Of a stretch of DNA of 64,000 nucleotides, positions 27,331 to 34,931 are shown in pieces (within the stretch, counting starts at the first letter, position 1; every line of letters begins with the position of its first letter). The notes below the pieces were generated by a model. That model was not told where the DNA came from. It did not search any database and worked only from the letters and a program-made list of their open reading frames with translations. The position numbers and the translations under genes were made by a program. Origin of the DNA: Truepera sp. (GTDB lineage: Bacteria > Deinococcota > Deinococci > Deinococcales > Trueperaceae); NCBI GenBank assembly GCA_032027045.1, contig JAVSMU010000001.1, positions 810,646-874,645 on the forward strand, in the 5' to 3' direction.

Positions 27331-27336
27331 ACGATA
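27331..27336 (-). promoter_or_regulatory. -10 box (TATCGT) for leaderless cinA-recA-rny
   Basis: On the minus strand TATCGT ends 5 nt before ATG 27325, with a weak CTGTCA 17 bp further upstream. This would drive cinA, recA and rny. It lies back to back with the promoter of the candidate small RNA. Confidence 0.45.
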
Positions 27337-27352
27337 CCAGGGGTAACAACAG

Positions 27353-27381
27353 ATGACAGGTGTCCGCCTATGTAGTAAGGT
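27353..27381 (+). promoter_or_regulatory. Promoter ATGACA-17-TAAGGT before the small RNA candidate
   Basis: ATGACA at 27353-27358 and TAAGGT at 27376-27381 are 17 bp apart. The expected start is near 27387, exactly where the first hairpin begins. No start codon follows at a suitable distance, so this promoter appears to serve a non-coding transcript or a long leader. Confidence 0.5.
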
Positions 27382-27386
27382 TGAGG

Positions 27387-27480
27387 CGGTTCCTCCCCCC
27401 TAGGAACCGGGAGAGGGCCTAGGCCCTCCACCATCTCCTCTCTTTGACCCTGCGTTCCCCCACGCAGGGTCAGACTTTTG
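27387..27480 (+). ncRNA. Candidate small structured RNA with C-rich loops (three hairpins)
   Basis: Three consecutive perfect hairpins follow a good promoter. Hairpin 1 pairs CGGTTCCT (27387-27394) with AGGAACCG (27402-27409) around a loop of six C and a T. Hairpin 2 is the 16-bp palindrome GAGGGCCTAGGCCCTC (27413-27428). A pyrimidine-rich single strand (ACCATCTCCTCTCTT) leads to hairpin 3, an 11-bp terminator stem with a TCCCCC loop. There is no open frame of note. C-rich loops and CCTCC motifs can pair with Shine-Dalgarno sequences, so a regulatory RNA of about 95 nt is plausible. The alternative is an attenuating leader of the AAA+ gene, which however has its own promoter at 27569. Confidence 0.5.
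27445..27472 (+). terminator. Strong intrinsic terminator stem
   Basis: TGACCCTGCGT (27445-27455) pairs perfectly with ACGCAGGGTCA (27462-27472), loop TCCCCC, followed by GACTTTTGG. It is the strongest terminator in the window and ends the candidate small RNA. Confidence 0.7.
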
Positions 27481-27568
27481 GTGTAGCCGGGTGACCCTCG
27501 GTGCGCGCTTAGCCTAGAAGTCCTAGGCAGATGTCCTGCCCGGCGGCGAACGGCTCATCGGCCGGTGC

Positions 27569-27574
27569 TAGCAT
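27569..27574 (+). promoter_or_regulatory. -10 box (TAGCAT) for leaderless AAA+ ATPase gene
   Basis: TAGCAT ends 5 nt before ATG 27580, with no ribosome site between. It sets the start codon choice. Confidence 0.5.
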
Positions 27575-27579
27575 TACCC

Positions 27580-29076
27580 ATGGCAAGCTCCCCGTTCATC
27601 GCAGATAGTACGTCCAGCACGCACCCCAGGCCCGCGACGACGCTGGCGGAGCTGCGCGGCACCAAGTGGGAAAGGCTCGCTGGGCGCAGTGTGAGAGACG
27701 AGATCCGCGCCAACCTCGTGGCCGCCCTGCAGCGGGGCCAACCCCTCTTCGAGGGAGTGCTCGGCTATCAAGACACCGTGGTTCCCGCCATCGTCAACGC
27801 CCTGCTCAGCCGGCATCACTTCATCCTTCTCGGGCTCCGTGGCCAGGCCAAGACGCGGATCCTGCGCCAGCTCGTAACCTTCCTCGACCCGGAGGTGCCC
27901 TACATCGCGGGCACGGAGTTGCGTGACGATCCCTTCGCGCCCATGTCAGTGGAAGGCCGAGAGGTCCTCGAGCGCCAGGGCGACGACACGCCCATCGAAT
28001 GGCTCCAACGCGATCAGCGCTACGTCGAGAAGCTTGCCACCCCGGACACCACGGTCGCGGACATCGTTGGCGATATCGACCCGATCAAGGCCGCCAAGCT
28101 CGGAACCCGGCTCGGAGACGAGCGCGCCGTGCATTTCGGCCTGCTGCCGCGGGCCAACCGCGGCCTATTCGCCATCAACGAACTGCCCGACCTCGCGGGT
28201 AAGGTCCAGGTCGCACTCTTCAACGTCATGCAGGAGGGCGACGTTCAGATCAAGGGCTACCCCATGCGCCTCCCGCTGGACCTTCTGCTCGTCTTCAGCG
28301 CTAATCCAGAGGACTACACCGCGCGCGGCAAGATCATCACGCCCCTGAAGGACCGTATAGGCAGCGAGGTGCGGACCCACTATCCGGTCAGCGTCGAAGA
28401 GGGCATGGCCATCACCAGCCAGGAGGCCTGGACCGAGCGCGAGGAGGGCGTGGTCGTGCCCACCTTCGTTGCCGAGGCGGTAGAGGAGGTGGCGTTCCAG
28501 GCGCGGATCGATTCGCGCGTCGACAAGCACTCCGGCGTCTCGCAACGCCTGCCCATCAGCCTGCTGGAGAACGTCGTCAGTAACGCCGAGCAGCGCGCGT
28601 TGTCGGTGGGAGGACCGGGCATGGCCCGCATATCGGACCTTTACAAGGCCTTACCGGCGGTGACGGGCAAGATCGAGCTCGAGTACGAGGGCGAACTCAA
28701 GGGGTCCGAGAACGTGGCGCGCGAGATCGTGCACCGGGCGATAGGTCAGGTGTACGCGCGGCGGGCCGCCGGCCTGGACGCATCGGAAGTCGTCGAGTAC
28801 TTCGAGGAGGGTAACAACCTGCGTTTGCGGGCAGACACGGCGAGTGGCGAGTGGCAGGGTCAGCTGGCCGGTGTGCCGGGGCTGCTCTCGTTGGCCGACA
28901 GCGTGGCGGCCTCGGAACCTCTACACTCCGCGGAGGGCACCGACGATCTGGTGGTGGTCACGGCCGAGTTCATCCTGGAAGGGCTCCACGCCCGGAAGTT
29001 GATAGGCCGTAGCGAGGAGTTCGGCTACTCCGCGCCCGAGAGCCGGGAACCCTCGACCAGGCCCCGGTGGAACTGA
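27580..29076 (+). CDS. MoxR/magnesium-chelatase-I-like AAA+ ATPase
   Basis: A 498-residue AAA+ protein. Walker A is GLRGQAKT (about 85-92). The Walker B region reads [40 protein letters not shown], with Asn where Asp is normal (INE), a form I associate with this ChlI/BchI-like family. [12 protein letters not shown] carries sensor 1. The N-terminal 45 residues are a low-complexity start. It lies 52 bases before a VWA protein, the classic ATPase/VWA pairing of MoxR and Mg-chelatase systems, where the ATPase remodels a client bound by the VWA partner. No chelatase H subunit or porphyrin gene is nearby, so a chaperone role is more likely than metal insertion. Confidence 0.85.
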   Translation: MASSPFIADSTSSTHPRPATTLAELRGTKWERLAGRSVRDEIRANLVAALQRGQPLFEGVLGYQDTVVPAIVNALLSRHHFILLGLRGQAKTRILRQLVTFLDPEVPYIAGTELRDDPFAPMSVEGREVLERQGDDTPIEWLQRDQRYVEKLATPDTTVADIVGDIDPIKAAKLGTRLGDERAVHFGLLPRANRGLFAINELPDLAGKVQVALFNVMQEGDVQIKGYPMRLPLDLLLVFSANPEDYTARGKIITPLKDRIGSEVRTHYPVSVEEGMAITSQEAWTEREEGVVVPTFVAEAVEEVAFQARIDSRVDKHSGVSQRLPISLLENVVSNAEQRALSVGGPGMARISDLYKALPAVTGKIELEYEGELKGSENVAREIVHRAIGQVYARRAAGLDASEVVEYFEEGNNLRLRADTASGEWQGQLAGVPGLLSLADSVAASEPLHSAEGTDDLVVVTAEFILEGLHARKLIGRSEEFGYSAPESREPSTRPRWN

Positions 29077-29128
29077 GGCATAACCCGGCCGGCGCCCTGG
29101 CGTCCGGCGCGCGGAGGAGGTGAGGCCA

Positions 29129-30379
29129 ATGGCAGTAGTCCGCTACTCCAAGTATGAAGGGGGCCTTGACGACCTCGACATGGCCGACCTCATGCGCATG
29201 CTCCAAGACCGCCTCATGCAGTCGGGTTTCGAGCGCAACCCGTACGATCCCGACCCCGACTATCAGCAGTCTCTCCAGGAACTCTACGAGGCGATCGCGC
29301 AGGCGCTGATCGAGAACGCGCTGGTGAGTGAAGACGTCGTCGAAGCGGCGCTCAACTCCGAGAACTGGATGAACAGCGAGCTGGGTGAAGCGGCGCGCCG
29401 GCTGGCCCAGCGACTTGGCCAAGAGGGCTACGTACGCACGATGCCCACGGGCGAGGACCCCACCGAACCAAGCGGGACGGCGGGCGCCAACGGCGAAAGC
29501 CCCGACCCCGGGCAGGTGAAGTTCGAGCTCACCGACAAGGCCATCGATTTCCTCGGTTACAAGACGCTACACGACGTGCTGGGAGGAGCCGGCAGGTCGA
29601 GCATTGGCGCTCACGACACGCGCTTCTCGACCACCGGGGTGGAGACGATCGGCGCCACGAAGGAGTACAGGTTCGGCGACACGCTCAACCTGGACGTGCC
29701 GGCCACCCTCGGGCACGCCGCCGCTCGGGGCCTGCACGCGGGAAGCCTCGACCTGCAGGAGGACGACCTCGTGGTGCAGGAGTCGGAGTTCCACTCGTCG
29801 GCGGCCACCGTCGTCATGCTCGACTGCAGCCACTCGATGATCCTCTACGGCGAGGACCGCTTCACCCCCGCCAAACAGGTGGCGCTCGCCCTGGCGCACC
29901 TGATCCGCACCCAATACCGGGGTGACACCGTCAAGTTCGTGCTCTTCCATAACGGGGCGGAGGAGATCCCGCTCGGGCGCCTCGCGCGGTCGCAGGTGGG
30001 TCCGTATCACACCAACACGGCTCAAGGCTTGCGGCTTGCCCAGCGCCTCCTCATGCGGCAGAACAAGGAGATGAAGCAGATAGTGATGATCACGGACGGG
30101 AAGCCCTCCGCCATCACCCTCCCAGACGGCCGCCTCTACCGCAACGCCTACGGCCTCGACCCGCTCGTCCTAGGCGAAACGCTCCGCGAGGTCAACTCCT
30201 GCCGCCGGCACGGCATCCAGATCAACACGTTCATGCTGGCGCGCGACCCGGAGCTGGTGGCGTTCGTACAGCGCGTCAGCGCCATGACCCAAGGGAAGGC
30301 GTACTTCACGACGCCCCACACGATCGGCCGCTACGTGCTGCTCGACTACCAATCGAGGCGCACCAAGCTGGTCAACTGA
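29129..30379 (+). CDS. VWA-domain protein, partner of the AAA+ ATPase
   Basis: A 416-residue cytoplasmic protein. Residues 1-180 are an acidic helical region without a family I can name. The VWA domain begins near 228; its metal-ion-dependent adhesion site is DCSHS (about 231-235), with the Thr in HTNTAQGL and the Asp in MITDGKPSA. No signal peptide or membrane helix is present. ATG 29129 has GGAGGAGGTGA upstream. The partner ATPase precedes it and the two probably work as one complex. The final codons (RRTKLVN-stop) are copied downstream as a 41-bp tandem repeat. Confidence 0.88.
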   Translation: MAVVRYSKYEGGLDDLDMADLMRMLQDRLMQSGFERNPYDPDPDYQQSLQELYEAIAQALIENALVSEDVVEAALNSENWMNSELGEAARRLAQRLGQEGYVRTMPTGEDPTEPSGTAGANGESPDPGQVKFELTDKAIDFLGYKTLHDVLGGAGRSSIGAHDTRFSTTGVETIGATKEYRFGDTLNLDVPATLGHAAARGLHAGSLDLQEDDLVVQESEFHSSAATVVMLDCSHSMILYGEDRFTPAKQVALALAHLIRTQYRGDTVKFVLFHNGAEEIPLGRLARSQVGPYHTNTAQGLRLAQRLLMRQNKEMKQIVMITDGKPSAITLPDGRLYRNAYGLDPLVLGETLREVNSCRRHGIQINTFMLARDPELVAFVQRVSAMTQGKAYFTTPHTIGRYVLLDYQSRRTKLVN

Positions 30380-30497
30380 TCCTTCGGGCGTGTCCGGGGC
30401 GCACCAAGCTGGTCAACTGATCCTTCGGGCGTGTCCGAGGCGCACCAAGCTGGTCAACTGATCTTTCGGGCGTGTCCGGGGCGCACCAAGCTGGTCA
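30354..30497. repeat. 41-bp tandem repeat derived from the end of the VWA gene
   Basis: Three full units (30354-30394, 30395-30435, 30436-30476) and a half unit to 30497, nearly identical. Each holds GGCGCACCAAGCTGGTCAAC followed by TGATC(C/T)TTCGGGCGTGTCCG. The first unit contains the last seven codons and stop of the VWA gene; 41 bp is not a multiple of three, so later copies are non-coding. The tract fills the convergent gap before the TPR gene. A recent slippage or recombination product is the simplest reading. Confidence 0.92.
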
Positions 30498-30548
30498 TCT
30501 GGATCCCGACGCGGTCGCGGGGGCATGGCGCAAGGCGTCGGCACCGGT

Positions 30549-31367
30549 TCACTCGAACGAGCGCGACAGCCTGTCCAGCGCCTGGATAGCCGGCGCGTAG
30601 TTGGGATCGGCCGTCTTGGCCGCGCGGTAGTTGACCTCTGCCCGGTCGATCTCGCCGAGGCGCTCGTAGGCCTCACCCAGGCGGTAGTACGCCTCCACGT
30701 AGGCGGGGCTCCCCGGGCGCGCCTCGCCCGGGTCCGTGGCCTCGAACACGTCTATGGCCGCGTTGAAGGCGGTGATGGCTTCTGGCAGCCGGTCGGTGAA
30801 CACCAGGAGCCGCCCCTTGTCGACGTAGGGCCAGAGTTTCGAGCGACCCTCGTCCGTCGTCGCGGCCGCGTCGAAAGCCGCGATGGCCTCGTCATAACGC
30901 GCGGCCTGCCACGCCACGCGCCCCCAGTCCATGGCGAACTGGTAATCGCGGCTCCTGAGGAAAGCGTTCTGCAAGGCCCGCAGGGCACCCGCAGGATCGC
31001 CGTTGGCGGCCCGAAGCAGGCCCTGCAGGTTGACCACGGCCGGGTCGGACTCACCGTCAATGGCCACGGCCCTGTCGAGTTCCGTGAGCGCGCCCGTTAG
31101 GTTACCGGTCAGGTACAGCGCGCGCGCGTACAGGAAGTGCGCGCGACCACTGTCGGGGTATCGGGCCACGAGTTCGGGACCGTTCAGCCGCGCGGCGGAG
31201 TTGTAATAGCCCTGCTCGAGCAGGTCGCTCATCTGCGTGAACTCGTTCTCCTGAGCCGTGGCAACCGCCGCCACGAGCAGCAGCGCGACCAGCGCCAAGG
31301 CGCGCCAGGCGGCGCGGTCGCCAGAGCCCCGCGGGCCAGGGCGTCGATCGAGACGTTCCTCGTGCAC
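30549..31367 (-). CDS. Secreted TPR-repeat protein
   Basis: A 272-residue protein with an N-terminal signal peptide (ALALVALLLVAAVATAQ) and then four to five tetratricopeptide-like helical pairs, for example AHFLYARALYLTGNLTGALTELDRAV and YYRLGEAYERLGEIDRAEVNYRAA. TPRs mediate protein contacts, here outside the cytoplasm. I start at GTG 31367 because TACCCT lies 6 nt upstream; GTG 31385 is an in-frame alternative. The longer open frame further upstream is antisense-like noise within csaB. It is downstream of csaB with a gap of about 45 bases, so a link to cell-surface polymer anchoring is possible but unproven. Confidence 0.8.
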   Translation of the reverse strand: MHEERLDRRPGPRGSGDRAAWRALALVALLLVAAVATAQENEFTQMSDLLEQGYYNSAARLNGPELVARYPDSGRAHFLYARALYLTGNLTGALTELDRAVAIDGESDPAVVNLQGLLRAANGDPAGALRALQNAFLRSRDYQFAMDWGRVAWQAARYDEAIAAFDAAATTDEGRSKLWPYVDKGRLLVFTDRLPEAITAFNAAIDVFEATDPGEARPGSPAYVEAYYRLGEAYERLGEIDRAEVNYRAAKTADPNYAPAIQALDRLSRSFE

Positions 31368-31373
31368 GGCGTA

Positions 31374-31379
31374 AGGGTA
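31374..31379 (-). promoter_or_regulatory. -10 box (TACCCT) for the leaderless TPR gene
   Basis: TACCCT on the minus strand, 6 nt before GTG 31367, between csaB and the TPR gene. It supports the shorter start. Confidence 0.4.
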
Positions 31380-31411
31380 ACTCACGTCTGGGTGAGAACG
31401 CGTGGTGTTCC

Positions 31412-32422
31412 CTACGCCCCCGCGGTCCGCTCGGGGCCCAGAACGTCGGCCAGCCAATCGAGACCTTCGGAGGCGAGGCGCGTCAGGTGGTCGATGGCGT
31501 GGACCTCCATGGGTGGTGACGTTCTCACGAGGTTCACGAGCGACTTCTGGTCGACGGGCCGCTGGAACGACGGCGCCGCGGCCTGAGCCAGGAAGCCGCG
31601 CACCTTCGGGTCGTAAGACAGCCCGGCGAAGCCGACTCCCGCCCGTGCAGCCAGGATGCAACCGTGCAGCCGCACGGAAACCACGTAGCGCGCGCCGGAG
31701 ACGGCGCGCAGCGCCAAGGCGGGCGTCGTCGCGTCCCTGACGTCCAAGCCGGGCACCAGACGTACCAGTCGGTCTACCGCGGGCGAGTCCTGCTGCGGGT
31801 GAAGCGCCGTCGCCGCGAGCGGCGTGCCGTCCTCCCTCAGTTGCAGCGCGAGGGTCTCGAGGGCGGAGTTGAGGACGTCCTGACCCGACCGGGGCACCAG
31901 GACCACCGGACCGCTGGGGTCGCGGCCGGGCAGGTCGGGCGGTACGTCGAGCAGCAAGGCAGGATCCGCCACCAGCACGGCCGACAGGTTCAAGGTGCCG
32001 GCGAGCGCCAAGGACTCCTGATCGCGAACCGCCACCGGCAGGCCCCTCAGGGCAGCCGCCGTCCGCCCCAACCCGGCAGTGCTCAGCGGCCCCAACGATT
32101 GCCCGTACAAGACGACGCGCTTGCCGAGCCGCCTGGCCAGGCGCACCACGCCCAGGTAGTAGTCGAGGCTGCGGGAGCTGGTCACGTCCTGAAGCAGCCC
32201 CCCGCCACCGGACACGAGCGCCCCGCTTCGCAAGAGCGCGGGCAGGAGGCCGGACACGCGGTCGAACGACCGGACACCGTGGAGCTCCCGCGTGGCCCGC
32301 GGATCGGCGGACAGCACGACGGGCTCGAAGCCACGTTCTCGCAGCCCGCTCACCAGGCCCGCCAGGAGCGCCTCGTCCCCGACGTTACCCGCGCCGTAGT
32401 AGCCGCTAAGCAGGACGCGCAC
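31412..32422 (-). CDS. csaB: Polysaccharide pyruvyl transferase CsaB
   Basis: A 336-residue CsaB that adds pyruvate ketals to secondary cell wall polysaccharide, the modification recognised by SLH domains that hold the S-layer. The N-terminus VRVLLSGYYGAGNVGDEALLAGLV is diagnostic, and GGGGLLQD and SVRLHGCILAARAG are conserved. GTG 32422 starts the family domain precisely and lies 9 bases after the DUF5693 gene stop. The longer open frame upstream is a shadow of DUF5693. The DUF5693-csaB pairing is known from several SLH-bearing phyla, including Deinococcota, and implies a pyruvylated wall polymer here. Confidence 0.94.
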   Translation of the reverse strand: MRVLLSGYYGAGNVGDEALLAGLVSGLRERGFEPVVLSADPRATRELHGVRSFDRVSGLLPALLRSGALVSGGGGLLQDVTSSRSLDYYLGVVRLARRLGKRVVLYGQSLGPLSTAGLGRTAAALRGLPVAVRDQESLALAGTLNLSAVLVADPALLLDVPPDLPGRDPSGPVVLVPRSGQDVLNSALETLALQLREDGTPLAATALHPQQDSPAVDRLVRLVPGLDVRDATTPALALRAVSGARYVVSVRLHGCILAARAGVGFAGLSYDPKVRGFLAQAAAPSFQRPVDQKSLVNLVRTSPPMEVHAIDHLTRLASEGLDWLADVLGPERTAGA

Positions 32423-32430
32423 GTGGGCAC

Positions 32431-34293
32431 TCAAGCATGTGATAGATCGTCCTCGGCCCCTTGCAACCAGCGCCTCACGAGGCGCGTGAGGAGGGCAGCG
32501 AGTGGCGCGAGCACGGCGCCGATGACCAGCCCCACCAGCAGCGCCACGCCGGTGCGTTCGAGCGAGATGAGCAGCGGTGTGTGGTAGTGGCTGAACGAGT
32601 TGAGGATGCTGGCCTGCGCCACCACCCCCGCCGTGAGCAACGGGGCGCGCAACCACACTGGCCAGCCGGGCAGCGCCAGCGCCACCAGCGCCGCAGGGTG
32701 CCCGAGCAGCTCCTTGAAGCGAGGCCGCGCCACGAACTCTCCCAGCAGCGAGCGCAGCGTCAGCTCGAACTGGCTGACACCGATCACCGGGTCGTTGCCG
32801 CGGCGCAGCAGCACCAACCCGACGGCGGTTAGGGCGACGAGGCCCAAGGCCACGTGGCCGAACGTGAGGTTGGTGGTGAGCAGGCGCTTGATCCACACGA
32901 CGGGCCGGTGCAGCCGCAACAGGTAGGCGGCCAGGAAGATGAGCGGGGGCGCAAGCAGAGTGAGGCCCACGCCCGAGAAGGGCCTGATGGCGAGCAGGGT
33001 CTCGCGCTCGCTGCCGACCGCCGCCAGCAGCAGCGCGCCGGCGAGGCTCACCGCGGTGGCCCCGAGGATGGCCGGCAAGCGCTCCTTGAACGTGAGGTAC
33101 CCGAGCGCAGGGAAGACGAGGGCGGCGAGGAGCGCCAGCGCGTCCCACCTGGCGCCCGCGAAGAACAGACACGCCAGGAGCACCAGACCGAGCGCCACTG
33201 CGCCCCAGGGCGAGGGGAAGCGGCGCGCCAACAGGAGTGCGCCCGCGAGAACGCCTAGGGCCGCCAGGCCCCGCAGCCAGGCGTTGGTCCGGTAGGTGGT
33301 GCCCAGGCTCTCGAGCGGACCGACGTCGTAGCCGTGCGCCCGCAGGGCGGGGATCAGGGCAGACACCAGCTTCTCCGTGTTGGCGATCGGGTCGCCCAGT
33401 TCCACGGTCGTGTAGGGACGCAGGTAGAGCAGCCGCACGTTGCGCTCCTCGACTCCCAGCAAGTACTTCTCGACCAGGTCGCCGGGGCGCAGGCGGCGGT
33501 CCACGTAGTCCTGGTTGAAGCTGAGGAGCCTGACGGTGGGGACCTTGTTCGCTATCTCGGCCATGCCGTTCTGCGGGCTGCCCTCGATCACGGCCGTGTA
33601 GAAGCCCTGCGAGGCGGCGACGAGCTCGTCCAAGCCGAACGGCCACCCCGCGACCTGCGTGCCGGCGTGCACTATGTAGCTGGCCTCCGGGGGGAAGTCC
33701 GCACCCACGCCCACCAGGGAGTAGGGACCGTTGCGCGGCCTGTACGCCACGTCGAACCCGGCGCTCTTCCACAGGCGCACCTGGGCCTCGTCCGGACCGG
33801 CCGGTAGTGTCGGCTTGACACTACCTGGCCACAAGTACCAGGTGCGGCCGTTCAGTTCGAACGAGCGCGCGGGAGGCACGTTCTTGGCGATCAGGCGGTC
33901 GAGGGCCCCCGGCGCCAGCGCCGTCACCAGTGTCGCGTTCGACGGGATGGGCGGCGGCGCCTCGCCGGCAGCCACCAGTTGGGCCTTCAGCTCGGAGCCG
34001 AGCAGGGTTGCGGCGTAGCCCTTCGACGCCAGCGTCTCGATGGTGTCCTCGTAAAGCGCCACGCCGGGCAACCCTAACGCTTGATAGCGCCTCCCGAGCT
34101 CCAGGCTCGTGAGCCCGACCATGCTCCCCTGGACGGCCAGCGCCTGCTCGTCCATGACGACGGCGACCTGCTCGCGGCTGCCCTCGGCGGCCACCCTGCG
34201 TAGCCCTAGCACGGCGGCCGGGACCAGCGCCAGGAGAACCACCAGCCAGAGCGCCTGGTCGAGCCTCGAGCTCCTGAAACCGGTGGGGCTCAA
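32431..34293 (-). CDS. DUF5693 family polytopic membrane protein
   Basis: A 620-residue protein. Helix 1 (LWLVVLLALVPAAVLGL) is followed by an extracytoplasmic domain of about 300 residues (EQVAVVMDEQAL.. to ..LESLGTTYRTN) that reads like a beta/alpha enzyme or binding domain, and then eight or more membrane helices to the C-terminus. The family occurs next to csaB, so a role in export or assembly of the pyruvylated wall polymer is a fair inference, but no activity is known to me. The start is TTG 34293, overlapping the udk stop (TTGA). It is translated as part of pyrG-udk-DUF5693-csaB. Confidence 0.85.
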   Translation of the reverse strand: MSPTGFRSSRLDQALWLVVLLALVPAAVLGLRRVAAEGSREQVAVVMDEQALAVQGSMVGLTSLELGRRYQALGLPGVALYEDTIETLASKGYAATLLGSELKAQLVAAGEAPPPIPSNATLVTALAPGALDRLIAKNVPPARSFELNGRTWYLWPGSVKPTLPAGPDEAQVRLWKSAGFDVAYRPRNGPYSLVGVGADFPPEASYIVHAGTQVAGWPFGLDELVAASQGFYTAVIEGSPQNGMAEIANKVPTVRLLSFNQDYVDRRLRPGDLVEKYLLGVEERNVRLLYLRPYTTVELGDPIANTEKLVSALIPALRAHGYDVGPLESLGTTYRTNAWLRGLAALGVLAGALLLARRFPSPWGAVALGLVLLACLFFAGARWDALALLAALVFPALGYLTFKERLPAILGATAVSLAGALLLAAVGSERETLLAIRPFSGVGLTLLAPPLIFLAAYLLRLHRPVVWIKRLLTTNLTFGHVALGLVALTAVGLVLLRRGNDPVIGVSQFELTLRSLLGEFVARPRFKELLGHPAALVALALPGWPVWLRAPLLTAGVVAQASILNSFSHYHTPLLISLERTGVALLVGLVIGAVLAPLAALLTRLVRRWLQGAEDDLSHA

Positions 34294-34931
34294 GCCTCAC
34301 CGCGCCGGCGCCGCCTGAGGTAGCCGTCGATGTGATCGAAAAGGACTTCGAGGGCGACGCGGTTCTTTCCGCCCTCCGGCAAGACGAGGTCGGCATACTG
34401 CTTCGTGGGCTCGACGAAGAGGTCATGCATGGGTTTCACCGTCCGGCGGTACTGATCGATGACCGCCTGAGCGCTGCGCCCGCGTTCGGCGACGTCGCGC
34501 TCCAGGCGCCGGATGAAGCGCTCGTCGGGCGGTGCATCGATGAACACCTTGAGCCCCATGCGTTCACGGAGGTGCTGGTCGTGGAGGACGAGGATCCCTT
34601 CGACGATGATGACAGGCGCGGGCTCCAACCTCACCGTCTCGGCCGCGCGGTCGTGGACCTGGAAGTCGTACACGGGCCGGGCAACGGCGTTGCCCGCTTT
34701 GAGCTGGTCTACGTGGCGCACCAGCAGCTCCGAATCGAAGGCGCTCGGCTCGTCGTAGTTGGTCAGCACGCGAGCCTCGAAAGGCAGGTCTCCCTGCGCG
34801 CGGTAATAGGCGTCCTGTGGGAGCAGCAGGGCGTTGCCGTCGCCGGCCGCCGCCAAGAGCGCCTTGGCGACCGTGGTCTTCCCCGAGCCGGTGCCCCCGG
34901 CGAGACCGATGACCAGCGGGCCGGCGCTCAT
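34290..34931 (-). CDS. udk: Uridine kinase
   Basis: A 213-residue P-loop kinase that phosphorylates uridine (and usually cytidine) in pyrimidine salvage. Walker A is GLAGGTGSGKTT, NYDEPSAFD is the substrate-binding segment, and YDFQVHDR and VIIVEGILVLHD are conserved. ATG 34931 overlaps the pyrG stop by 4 bases (ATGA); the longer open frame upstream is a shadow of pyrG. Coupling of CTP synthase and uridine kinase groups pyrimidine nucleotide functions at the head of the csaB operon. Confidence 0.95.
   Translation of the reverse strand: MSAGPLVIGLAGGTGSGKTTVAKALLAAAGDGNALLLPQDAYYRAQGDLPFEARVLTNYDEPSAFDSELLVRHVDQLKAGNAVARPVYDFQVHDRAAETVRLEPAPVIIVEGILVLHDQHLRERMGLKVFIDAPPDERFIRRLERDVAERGRSAQAVIDQYRRTVKPMHDLFVEPTKQYADLVLPEGGKNRVALEVLFDHIDGYLRRRRRGEA

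Noticed and set aside
27580-30379. Magnesium or cobalt chelatase for porphyrin synthesis
   Set aside because: No large H/CobN-type subunit or tetrapyrrole genes are present; the general ATPase/VWA pairing is enough to explain the similarity.
30354-30497. CRISPR array or attachment site
   Set aside because: Contiguous 41-bp units derived from the end of the VWA gene, without spacers, integrase or tRNA gene.
32423-33772. Long N-terminal extension of csaB
   Set aside because: Low-complexity Arg/Ala/Gly translation that is a frame shadow of the DUF5693 gene; CsaB homology starts exactly at GTG 32422.
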